From Betaproteobacteria bacterium (GTDB lineage: Bacteria > Pseudomonadota > Gammaproteobacteria > Burkholderiales > SG8-39), in NCBI GenBank assembly GCA_005883675.1, contig VBCM01000101.1:1-40948 (forward strand): a DNA stretch of 40,948 nt, read 5' to 3'. The notes under the pieces were generated by a model, which did not search any database, was not told the DNA's origin, and was given only the letters and a program-made list of their open reading frames with translations. The first letter of the stretch is position 1. Each line of letters begins with the position of its first letter. Of this stretch, positions 24,828-31,657 are shown piece after piece. A program made the translations under genes and the position numbers.

Positions 24828-25871
24828 TTACCAAAGCTTTTTGCCCGCAGGGCGCCGTTCGGCGGCCTGCTTCAGGCCACCCTCCAGCAGCCATATGCGA
24901 AAGCCGCGCTGCGCAAAGAGAAACGCCGCGGCGGCGCTGCGCCGGCCGCTCTGGCAATAAGCCACATATTCGCGCGAGCGATCGAGCACCGCGAACATAT
25001 TGCGCACTTCGGCAAGCGGCACGTTGATCGCGCCGGGCAGCTTGTCGTGCTGGTATTCCGAGGGATAGCGCACGTCGAGCCACGACGCGCCGCCGCCCAC
25101 TTTCTGCACCGCCTCGTGGAACGTGAGCCGCCGCAGCAGCGGCTCGCGCAAGAGCTCGTTGAAGTCGTGCCGGCGCACGCGCAGGAGCTCGCCCGCAGTG
25201 AGCGCGAGGACCGTGGCGTTTCTCTTCGCCTCAGAGACGAGCGCCTCCTCGCCGAAGGCGTCGCCGCTTTTCAGCTCCGCGAGCAGCACTTTCGCGCCGC
25301 CGACGACGCGCTCGACCTGCAGGCGACCCGCCGCCACCAGGTAGTAGTAGTCGCCCTCGTCGCCCTCGCGGATCACCACCTCGCCGCGCGCCACCTGAAT
25401 GCGCTCGAAGCGCTTGAGCAACTCCTCGACATGCGCGGCCGGCAGCGGCGCGAGCGCGCCATGCTTCAGGTTCTTCAGCGCAAAGGCGCCGTTCACGAAG
25501 CGCGCGTCGTTCTTCACCGCGTGGTCCCAGGTGGCGAGCACTTCGAGCAGCTCGTCGTCGAGCGCCAGCAGGTCGACATCGGTGATCGCCTTGCTGCGCA
25601 CGATCGGCGGGCGCGCGCGGTTGAGTGCCTGGCAGCCCTCGCCCGTGCCGCCGACCACCACCACCGTGCCGCCGCCTTCGAAGGAGAGCAAGAGCTCGCC
25701 CTGCACGAGGAAGAGCGCCCGTCCCGGCTGGCGCTCGCGCAGCGGATCGCTGCCCCGCGGCGCGCGCTCGACGAGCGCGAGCTCGGCGAGCTCGGCGAGC
25801 CGCTCAGGCGTGAGCCCGGCGAGCGGCGCGAGCGCGGCAAGCTGCGTGGGCGTCGGACGCGCGTCGGACAC
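24828..25871 (-). CDS. cyclic-nucleotide-binding / rhodanese fusion protein
   Basis: 347 residues from GTG 25871, whose G is shared with the TAG of the upstream gene. Residues about 20-115 form a weak cNMP-type beta-roll; residues about 140-245 form a full cNMP-binding domain with the phosphate-binding cassette SGDAFGEEALVSEAKRNATV (Glu and Arg kept). Residues 250-345 are a rhodanese domain with catalytic loop CQSGRRSA (Cys306) and the LPGAINVPL motif. It has no DNA-binding helix-turn-helix, so it is not a Crp-type transcription factor. With an adenylate cyclase and a candidate phosphodiesterase encoded next to it, it is the likely cAMP effector of the operon. A sulfurtransferase output is inferred. 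Confidence 0.88.
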   Translation of the reverse strand: MSDARPTPTQLAALAPLAGLTPERLAELAELALVERAPRGSDPLRERQPGRALFLVQGELLLSFEGGGTVVVVGGTGEGCQALNRARPPIVRSKAITDVDLLALDDELLEVLATWDHAVKNDARFVNGAFALKNLKHGALAPLPAAHVEELLKRFERIQVARGEVVIREGDEGDYYYLVAAGRLQVERVVGGAKVLLAELKSGDAFGEEALVSEAKRNATVLALTAGELLRVRRHDFNELLREPLLRRLTFHEAVQKVGGGASWLDVRYPSEYQHDKLPGAINVPLAEVRNMFAVLDRSREYVAYCQSGRRSAAAAFLFAQRGFRIWLLEGGLKQAAERRPAGKKLW

Positions 25872-26638
25872 TAGAACTCCAGCACCAGGTTGTTCTGCAG
25901 CATCTGGGGCCGGAACCTGCCCGCGCATTCCGCGATCTCGAGCATCGTCGGCTCGATCTCGCCGGGCTTGAGGTGCGTGATGTACACCTCGGCGTCGAGC
26001 TCGAGCTTGGCGAGCTCCTCGGCAAGGGTCGCCGGACAGAGATGGCGCGACATCTCGGCGAGCGCGCGCTCCTTGTTCGAGAACGCGGTCTCGATGATCA
26101 GGAACTTGAGATTCGAGATGCGGTTCACCTCGCGCCAGAGCGCGTCGTTCGGGCCGGTGTCGCCCGTGAACACCAGGCTCGCCGCGCCGCTGTCGAGGTG
26201 GTAGCCGACCGCCGGCACCGTATGGCGCGCCGGCAGCGCGGTGATGCTGCGCGCGCCGAACCGCACGGTCTCGCCGACCGCAATCTCCTCGTAGCGCAAG
26301 AACGGCGCCTCGGCGCTCGGGATCTCGCTGAAGTCGGGCCAGATCGACCAGTTGAACAGGTGATTGCGCATGATCTGGATCGTCGCGCGCGTCGCATAGA
26401 CCACCAAGGGCTTGCTGCGCATGCCGCCCACCGTGTCGACCAGGAACGGGATCGAGGTGACGTGATCGAGGTGCGAATGCGTGATGAAGATCGTGTCGAT
26501 CTGCGAGAGCTCGGCGAGCGTGAGATCGCCGACGCCGGTTCCGGCGTCGATCAGGATGTCGCCGTCGACGAGAAAGGAGGTCGTGCGCAGGTGCCGCCCG
26601 CCGATGCCGCCGGAGCAACCGAGCACGCGCAGGCGCAT
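25871..26638 (-). CDS. metallo-beta-lactamase-fold hydrolase, candidate cyclic-nucleotide phosphodiesterase
   Basis: 255 residues with the metal site HSHLDHV (about residue 54-60), TGDTGPND and a late THLKPGE. The opening MRLRVLGCSGGIGGRHLRTTSFLVD and the HSHLDHV context resemble class II 3',5'-cyclic-nucleotide phosphodiesterases and RNase Z-like relatives. Its position, between an adenylate cyclase (nine bases upstream) and a cNMP-binding protein (one-base overlap downstream), favours cAMP hydrolysis. No signal peptide, so cytoplasmic. The alternative is another phosphoester or lactone substrate. Confidence 0.78.
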   Translation of the reverse strand: MRLRVLGCSGGIGGRHLRTTSFLVDGDILIDAGTGVGDLTLAELSQIDTIFITHSHLDHVTSIPFLVDTVGGMRSKPLVVYATRATIQIMRNHLFNWSIWPDFSEIPSAEAPFLRYEEIAVGETVRFGARSITALPARHTVPAVGYHLDSGAASLVFTGDTGPNDALWREVNRISNLKFLIIETAFSNKERALAEMSRHLCPATLAEELAKLELDAEVYITHLKPGEIEPTMLEIAECAGRFRPQMLQNNLVLEF

Positions 26639-26646
26639 GCCGGCGG

Positions 26647-28803
26647 CTACTTCTCGTCGAACACCGTGACCGGCTCCCAGTCGGCGGTCATCGGCGTGCT
26701 GCGCGCGCGTGTGATTTGTTCCACATACATGCGGTACAGCATGCAGCCTGGAGCCAGCCGTTGCAAATTGAGAAGATTGACCTCTGCCAGGTCCCAGTTG
26801 CGCGCGCGGTAGGCGCGCAGCGCCTGGCCCCAGATTCTGAGCTCCGCCTCGCTTTGCGCTTCGAGCTCGACCGCGAGGCCGAGAGGCTCATAGATCGTGA
26901 TCGCTTCGTCTTTGCCTTTCACTTTGATGCGGTCGACTTCGCGGAACGCCACGTCCTCGACCCTTTGTCGCGTGCTCTCGCCCACGAGGATGCCGACACC
27001 ATAGTGCTTGGTGCGGCCTTCGAGGCGTGAGGCGACGTTCACGGCGTCGCCCATCGCCGTGTAGGCACGGCGGAGCTTCGAGCCCATGTCGCCGACGCGC
27101 ACCGTGCCCGTGTTGATGCCGACGCCGATGGCAAGCTGCGGCCAGCCGCGCACGGAAAAACGCTGGTTCAGCATGTGGCAGGCGGTCTGCATATGCAATG
27201 CGGCAAGTACGGCGTTGCGCGCATGCTGCGCATCCTCGACCGGCGCGCCCCAGAACGCCATGATGGCGTCGCCGATATACTTGTCGAGCGTGCCGCGGTG
27301 GCGGCCGCGGATGATCTCGCTCATCGTGGTGAGGTAGTCGTTGATGAACTCGCGCAGCGCCTCGGGGCTCAGCGCCTCGGAGATGCCGGTGAAGCCGCGC
27401 ACGTCGGAAAAGAGAATCGTCAGCTCGGCGCTCTTCGGTGCCATGTTGTAGCGCCGCGGATCGCGCGCCATCTGGCGCACCAGCTCCGGCGGCACGTACT
27501 GGCCGAAGAGCTCGGTGAACTGGCGCTTGGCGCGCGATTCGACGAAGTAGCCGTACGCCATGTTCATCGTATAGAGGGCGAGCACCATGAGGAGCGAGCT
27601 CGCGAGCGGCAGCACGAGGCCACCGTGCTGCCACACCGTGACGTTGAAGCCGACGATCAGCGCCGTGCCGACGGCCACCGCAAGCGTCGCCCACAGCGCC
27701 GAAAGCATCGGGATGAGAAGCGCGAGCACGGTGCCGCCGACGAGGACCAGCACGACCTCCGCGCCGAGCGTGTACCAGGGCCGGCGCTTGAAGTCCTGCT
27801 CGAGCATGCCGGCGAGCATGTTGGCGTGCACCTCGACGCCGGGGAGCACGTTGTCGACCGGCGTCGAGCGCAGGTCGCCGAGCGTCGGCGCCGTGGCACC
27901 GACCAGCACGATCTTGTCCTTGAGGGTTCCGGGCGCGACGCGGTCCTTCAGCACATCGGCGGCGGGCACGTATTCGAAGCTCGCCTTGTGCCCGCGGTAC
28001 GGAATCAGCGTGGCGGCGTTCTCATCGACCGGGATCTCGAAGGGCCCGACCTTCAGCGTCTCGAGCGCGTCGTCCTTGAATCCGGGCTCGAGCGCGGGCG
28101 GCGCGCCAAGCGATTTGGCGAGCAGCGTGCGGAACACGGCGAGCGAAAACGACTCGTAGTACTCGCCGCCGAACTCGGCGATGAGCGGCATCCGGCGCAG
28201 CACGCCGTCGGCATCGGCGAGCTGGTTGATGTGTCCCGCGGCGGCCGCGCTCTCGAGGTACGCGGGCAGGTTGCCGGTGTAGCCCTGCCACTGGTGGAAC
28301 TCGGCCCGGCGGCCGCTGAAGCTGCCCGCGGGAAGCACGGGCTTGGGGATCACATTGGCGCGCACGGCGCGCGCCTCGCTGTTGAAGTAGTAGCCGAGCA
28401 CGACCGCTCGGCCCTTCATCGCAGCGGCGAAGCGCGCGTCGAAGTCGAGCCCCGGGCGCAGTCTTGCGTACGCCGACCGCAGCTGCGGCAGCTCGCGCGC
28501 CAGCCGGTCGAGCGCATCGATGCCCGAGCTCGCATCGTGTTCCGCCCACACCACGTCGAAGCCGACCAGCGCGACGCCGTGGCGCACGAAGAGCTTGTCG
28601 ATGAGCTCGGCCATGAGATGTCGGCTCCACGGCCAGTGGCCGAGCTCGCCGAGGCTCTGCTCGTCGATGTCGAGGATGACGATGCGCCGCTCGACGCCGC
28701 GCGGCATGGTCACCGCCAGCCGCGCGTCGTAGATCAGGTTGTCGAGCTGGGTGACGAAACCGACCGGGTAGAGGCCAAGCGCCTGGCCTACCAGCAGGAG
28801 CAC
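26647..28803 (-). CDS. CHASE2-domain class III adenylate cyclase
   Basis: Membrane-bound receptor cyclase, 718 residues from GTG 28803. An N-terminal membrane segment is followed by a periplasmic CHASE2 sensor (about 20-310; IVILDIDEQSLGELGHWPW, KIVLVGATAPTLGDLRSTPV), then three membrane helices (about 320-400) and the cyclase domain: ILFSDVRGFTG (metal Asp near 465), DKYIGDAIMAFWG (Lys for adenine, second metal Asp) and MGDAVNVASRLE. All catalytic residues for ATP to cAMP seem present. The frame stays open upstream to about 28857 and adds RQHLVRIGLGLAIV, which completes the first membrane helix; CTG 28845, six bases after AAAGG, may be the true start. The FHA gene ends 11-53 bases upstream. 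Confidence 0.92.
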   Translation of the reverse strand: MLLLVGQALGLYPVGFVTQLDNLIYDARLAVTMPRGVERRIVILDIDEQSLGELGHWPWSRHLMAELIDKLFVRHGVALVGFDVVWAEHDASSGIDALDRLARELPQLRSAYARLRPGLDFDARFAAAMKGRAVVLGYYFNSEARAVRANVIPKPVLPAGSFSGRRAEFHQWQGYTGNLPAYLESAAAAGHINQLADADGVLRRMPLIAEFGGEYYESFSLAVFRTLLAKSLGAPPALEPGFKDDALETLKVGPFEIPVDENAATLIPYRGHKASFEYVPAADVLKDRVAPGTLKDKIVLVGATAPTLGDLRSTPVDNVLPGVEVHANMLAGMLEQDFKRRPWYTLGAEVVLVLVGGTVLALLIPMLSALWATLAVAVGTALIVGFNVTVWQHGGLVLPLASSLLMVLALYTMNMAYGYFVESRAKRQFTELFGQYVPPELVRQMARDPRRYNMAPKSAELTILFSDVRGFTGISEALSPEALREFINDYLTTMSEIIRGRHRGTLDKYIGDAIMAFWGAPVEDAQHARNAVLAALHMQTACHMLNQRFSVRGWPQLAIGVGINTGTVRVGDMGSKLRRAYTAMGDAVNVASRLEGRTKHYGVGILVGESTRQRVEDVAFREVDRIKVKGKDEAITIYEPLGLAVELEAQSEAELRIWGQALRAYRARNWDLAEVNLLNLQRLAPGCMLYRMYVEQITRARSTPMTADWEPVTVFDEK

Positions 28804-28855
28804 GATCGCAAGGCCGAGTCCGATCCTTACGAGGTGCTGTCTCAGCGTCGGCCTT

Positions 28856-29650
28856 TCAGGCCTTCAGGAAGAATTCCATCTTGACGCCAGCCAGTTCAAT
28901 GACGTCGTGATCCTTGAGCGAGTGGGGCGCAGCGCCGATTTCCTGGCCGTTGACCGTCGGCCGCTTGTCGCCTTCCACATGGGTGATGAAGTAGCCTTGC
29001 GGCCGCCGCGTCAGCACCGCCACTTGAACGCCGGGCTTGCCGAGCGTGGTGAGGGGCTTGGTGAGCTCGAGCTCCCTGCCGGCGTTGCCGCCCGAAAGGA
29101 GCTGGATCGCCCCGAGCGGCTGCACCGGTTTCGTCGGCGCGGCCGCGCTCGGCGCGGCAGGCGCAGGTGTCGAGCGCGCGTCCTTGTCGGCGATACCTGC
29201 GGCGGTGGCGCTCGCCCCGGCCGCCTGCACCGCGGCCTGGCGCTGGGCGACGGCTGCCTGGGCACCGGCGCCGGCGCCAGCGGCCTGCGCGGCCTTCATC
29301 GCCGCCGGGCGCAGCACCATGGTCTTCTCGAAGTCCGCCTTTTCGCCGGTCGCCGCGGGCGCCGCCTCGCCGACGAACTTGAGCTTGTATTTGCCCAGTT
29401 CGATGACGTCGTTGTTCTGCAGGAAATGCTTCTTGATCGGATTGCCGTTCACGATCGTGCCATTGGTGCTGCCCAGATCCTCGAGGAACGAGTCGTTGAG
29501 GATGGTCACGATCACGGCGTGCTCGCCGCTCACCGCGAGGTTGTCGATCTGGATGTCGTTGTGGGGCTTGCGGCCGATGGTGGTTCGCTCCTTCGTCAAG
29601 GGGATTTCCTTGAGAACGAGGCCATCCATGCTGAGTATCAATTTCGCCAT
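28856..29650 (-). CDS. double FHA-domain protein
   Basis: 264 residues. The N-terminal FHA domain (about 1-95) keeps the phosphothreonine-binding residues: TIGRKPHNDIQI, SGEHAVI and GSTNGTIVNG. A linker rich in Ala, Gln and Pro follows (about 115-185), beginning with EKTMVLRP, a possible phospho-Thr site of the kind seen in self-regulating FHA proteins. The C-terminal domain (about 190-264) is FHA-like (LTTLGKPGVQVAVLTRR, PTVNGQEIG) but lacks the canonical Arg/Ser pair. It should bind a phosphorylated partner, reversed by the adjacent PP2C phosphatase. ATG 29650 lies 18 bases after the phosphatase gene. Confidence 0.9.
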   Translation of the reverse strand: MAKLILSMDGLVLKEIPLTKERTTIGRKPHNDIQIDNLAVSGEHAVIVTILNDSFLEDLGSTNGTIVNGNPIKKHFLQNNDVIELGKYKLKFVGEAAPAATGEKADFEKTMVLRPAAMKAAQAAGAGAGAQAAVAQRQAAVQAAGASATAAGIADKDARSTPAPAAPSAAAPTKPVQPLGAIQLLSGGNAGRELELTKPLTTLGKPGVQVAVLTRRPQGYFITHVEGDKRPTVNGQEIGAAPHSLKDHDVIELAGVKMEFFLKA

Positions 29651-29668
29651 AGCCGCCCTATTGGGAGC

Positions 29669-30493
29669 TTATTTTAACCACGCGAACATCTTAGCCATGA
29701 CGCCGCGCGGGCCGGGGTACTCCCTGAGGACCCGGACCAGTATAACCGAAACGTTGTCTCGGCCCCCGTTGTCATTGGCCATCTGCACGAGCTGCTGGGC
29801 GGCGAGCTTGAGGTTGCCCCCCAGCGCATGCAGCGTCATGCCGATGTCTTCGTCCTCCACCATGTCGCACAGGCCATCCGAACACAGCAGATAGATATCG
29901 CCCGGCTTGGTCGGGTATTCGTGGATCTCCGGCTCCACCGTCGGATCGATGCCGAGCGCCTTCGTCACCAGGTTCTTGTGCGCGGCCCTCTTCGCCTGCT
30001 CGGCGGTGATGATTCCGGAGTCGATCTGCTCCTGCAGCAGCGAATGGTCGCGCGTCACCTGCCTGAACTTGCCCTCGCGCATCAAGTAGAGCCGCGAATC
30101 GCCCAGGTGGGCGACGAGCACGCGGTTGTCGTAGAACAGACACACCACCAGCGTCGTGCCCATGCCGGCGTATTGCGGCTGGCTTTGCGCCGCCTGGTAG
30201 ATGGAGCTGTTCGCCTTCAGCACCTGCTCGCGCAACAGGAGCGCGGCGACTTCCTGGTTGTTTTTCTGGTCGATCTCGTAGGGACGCGCATTGGCGAGGA
30301 TCTGGCGCATCTCGGTGACGATGACGGTGGTGGCCATGCCGCTCGCCACCTCGCCCGCGTTGTAGCCGCCCATGCCGTCGGCGAGCACCACGAGGCCGTT
30401 CGCCGGGTCCGCCGCGATCGAATCCTCGTTGTGAGAGCGCACCATGCCCGGGTCGGTGCAGGTGGCGATCTCGAGCGTCTGCGTCAGGTCCAT
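29669..30493 (-). CDS. PP2C-family Ser/Thr protein phosphatase
   Basis: 274 residues from ATG 30493. The metal-binding motifs of bacterial PP2C phosphatases (PppA/Stp type) are all visible: VRSHNEDSI, VLADGMGGYNAGEVAS, HLGDSRLYL, LLCSDGLCDMV and GRDNVSVI. Cytoplasmic; removes phosphate from Ser/Thr of partner proteins. A longer frame upstream adds only Arg-rich shadow sequence. It begins two bases after the 20-codon micro-ORF and is the first large gene of the signalling operon. No matching Ser/Thr kinase is in the window, which is odd because kinase, phosphatase and FHA protein usually go together. Confidence 0.92.
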   Translation of the reverse strand: MDLTQTLEIATCTDPGMVRSHNEDSIAADPANGLVVLADGMGGYNAGEVASGMATTVIVTEMRQILANARPYEIDQKNNQEVAALLLREQVLKANSSIYQAAQSQPQYAGMGTTLVVCLFYDNRVLVAHLGDSRLYLMREGKFRQVTRDHSLLQEQIDSGIITAEQAKRAAHKNLVTKALGIDPTVEPEIHEYPTKPGDIYLLCSDGLCDMVEDEDIGMTLHALGGNLKLAAQQLVQMANDNGGRDNVSVILVRVLREYPGPRGVMAKMFAWLK

Positions 30494-30495
30494 GC

Positions 30496-30558
30496 TCACG
30501 CGAGCACCACGACGGCGACGCCGAGGAACCGGTCGGTCTTCCACACACCCGCTTGCAC
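30496..30558 (-). CDS. 20-codon micro-ORF, possible remnant of a membrane Ser/Thr kinase gene
   Basis: GTG 30558 has a good ribosome site, GGGGAGAGG, six bases upstream and opens a 20-residue frame, MQAGVWKTDRFLGVAVVVLA, stopping two bases before the phosphatase ATG. The pattern (a short basic start with WKTD, then a hydrophobic run) looks like the first residues of CHASE2-type membrane kinases, where a first helix follows such a stretch. It may be what remains after an internal deletion of the missing kinase, or a small membrane or leader peptide coupled to the phosphatase. The resemblance is from memory and short. Confidence 0.45.
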   Translation of the reverse strand: MQAGVWKTDRFLGVAVVVLA

Positions 30559-30591
30559 CGCGCGCCTCTCCCCTCGTTGTTCCGCGAAAAA

Positions 30592-30625
30592 ATTCTACGC
30601 TACGGCCTCATTGGGCACTGAGGCC
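30592..30625 (-). promoter_or_regulatory. candidate promoter with palindrome ahead of the signalling operon
   Basis: Minus strand TAGAAT (30597 to 30592) could be a -10 box about 34 bases before the micro-ORF. Directly upstream lies a perfect 7-bp inverted repeat, GGCCTCA/TGAGGCC, with an eight-base spacer (30604-30625), covering the -20 to -40 zone. It could be an operator. As a terminator for the preceding formyltransferase-like gene it is poor, since the U-run begins 11 bases after the stem. Confidence 0.35.
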
Positions 30626-30723
30626 GGGCGCGCGGTCACAACTCCCCTGAAGACAGAGCCCTGAGGCGCATTGTTGCAGCCCAACATTCGCCGCGTCAAA
30701 TGGCCCGCGACTTCTCGCACGCT

Positions 30724-31656
30724 TCAAGCGCCGAGCAGCATTCCCGCCTTGATCGCACCCATCGAGAGAAGTTCGGCGGCGGCAAGCTTTTTGCCTTCGC
30801 CGAGCTTTGCGCGCAGCACTTCGATGCGTCCGCCCTGCGCGCTGACCTGGAAGCTCTTGTCCGTAACTTCAACGACTTCGCCGAGCTTGCCCTTCACCGC
30901 GCCGAAGGTGCGCACGATGTGCTTGCGCGCATCGTAGATCTGCAGTTCCTGTCCGGCGAGCGCGGTCCAAGCGCCGGGCGCCGGGTTGCAACCGCGGATC
31001 GTGTTGTAGATGAAGTCGACGTGATTCGCCCAATTGAGCCGCGCCTCAGCCTTGCGGCACCAGCCTTCGTAGCTCGCCTGCGACTCGTCCTGCACCGTCT
31101 CGCGATGCTTGCCGGCCACCACGAGATCGGCCGCTTCCAGCATCGCCTTCACGCCCATCGGGAAAAGGCGGTCGAAATACACGCTGCCGAGCGTGTCGTC
31201 CGGGCCGATGGGCGTTTCCTTTTGCAGGATGAGCGGCCCTTCGTCCAGGCCGTCAGTGGGCCGGAAGATGCTGAGCCCGGTCTTGGTATCGCCGCGGATG
31301 ATCGGCCAGTTGATCGACGACGGACCTCGGTACTTCGGCAGCAGCGACGGGTGGTACTGGATCATGCCCTGGCGCGGGATGCTCACGAAGTCCTGCGGCG
31401 CGAACTGCAGCACGAAGGCCATGATGCCGATGTCGGCGTTCAACTTCTTCATCGCCGCGCGCGCCTCGTCGCTTTTCAGCGATGCAAACTGGAGCACCGG
31501 AAGGCCCTTTTCCTGCGTCGCGGCCTTCAGCGCATCGACGCGCGCGCCAGGCTTTTCCGGCGCGCAGAAAACGCCGGCGACCTGGTCGCCGCGCGCGAGA
31601 AATGCTTCCAGCACCGCTTTGCCGAAGTCCTGCTGGCCGATGATCGCGACGCGCAT
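30724..31656 (-). CDS. formyltransferase-family protein (10-formyl-THF hydrolase/Fmt-like)
   Basis: 310 residues. The N-terminal formyl_trans_N domain has MRVAIIGQQDFGKAVLEAF and the active region IQYHPSLLPKYRGPSSINWPII...GLDEGPLILQ, with catalytic His and Asp kept; the Fmt-type C-terminal domain follows (about 205-305). The Tyr-His active-site text is closer to the hydrolase domain of 10-formyl-THF dehydrogenase than to methionyl-tRNA formyltransferase. It starts one base after the frc stop, as third gene of oxc-frc-formyltransferase. Context suggests handling of the formyl group released from oxalate, as formyl-THF or formyl-CoA. The acceptor is unproven. Confidence 0.85.
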   Translation of the reverse strand: MRVAIIGQQDFGKAVLEAFLARGDQVAGVFCAPEKPGARVDALKAATQEKGLPVLQFASLKSDEARAAMKKLNADIGIMAFVLQFAPQDFVSIPRQGMIQYHPSLLPKYRGPSSINWPIIRGDTKTGLSIFRPTDGLDEGPLILQKETPIGPDDTLGSVYFDRLFPMGVKAMLEAADLVVAGKHRETVQDESQASYEGWCRKAEARLNWANHVDFIYNTIRGCNPAPGAWTALAGQELQIYDARKHIVRTFGAVKGKLGEVVEVTDKSFQVSAQGGRIEVLRAKLGEGKKLAAAELLSMGAIKAGMLLGA

Positions 31657-31657
31657 G

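Noticed and set aside
27175-28884. 569-codon + frame opposite the adenylate cyclase
   Set aside because: Antisense to intact CHASE2 and cyclase domains; no motif of its own.
29040-29330. Ala-rich repeats in the FHA linker as a tandem DNA repeat
   Set aside because: The amino acid bias is strong but no regular DNA period was found; it reads as a flexible linker.
30604-30625. Palindrome as terminator of the formyltransferase-like gene
   Set aside because: The U-run begins 11 bases past the stem, too far for an intrinsic terminator; an operator role is at least as likely.
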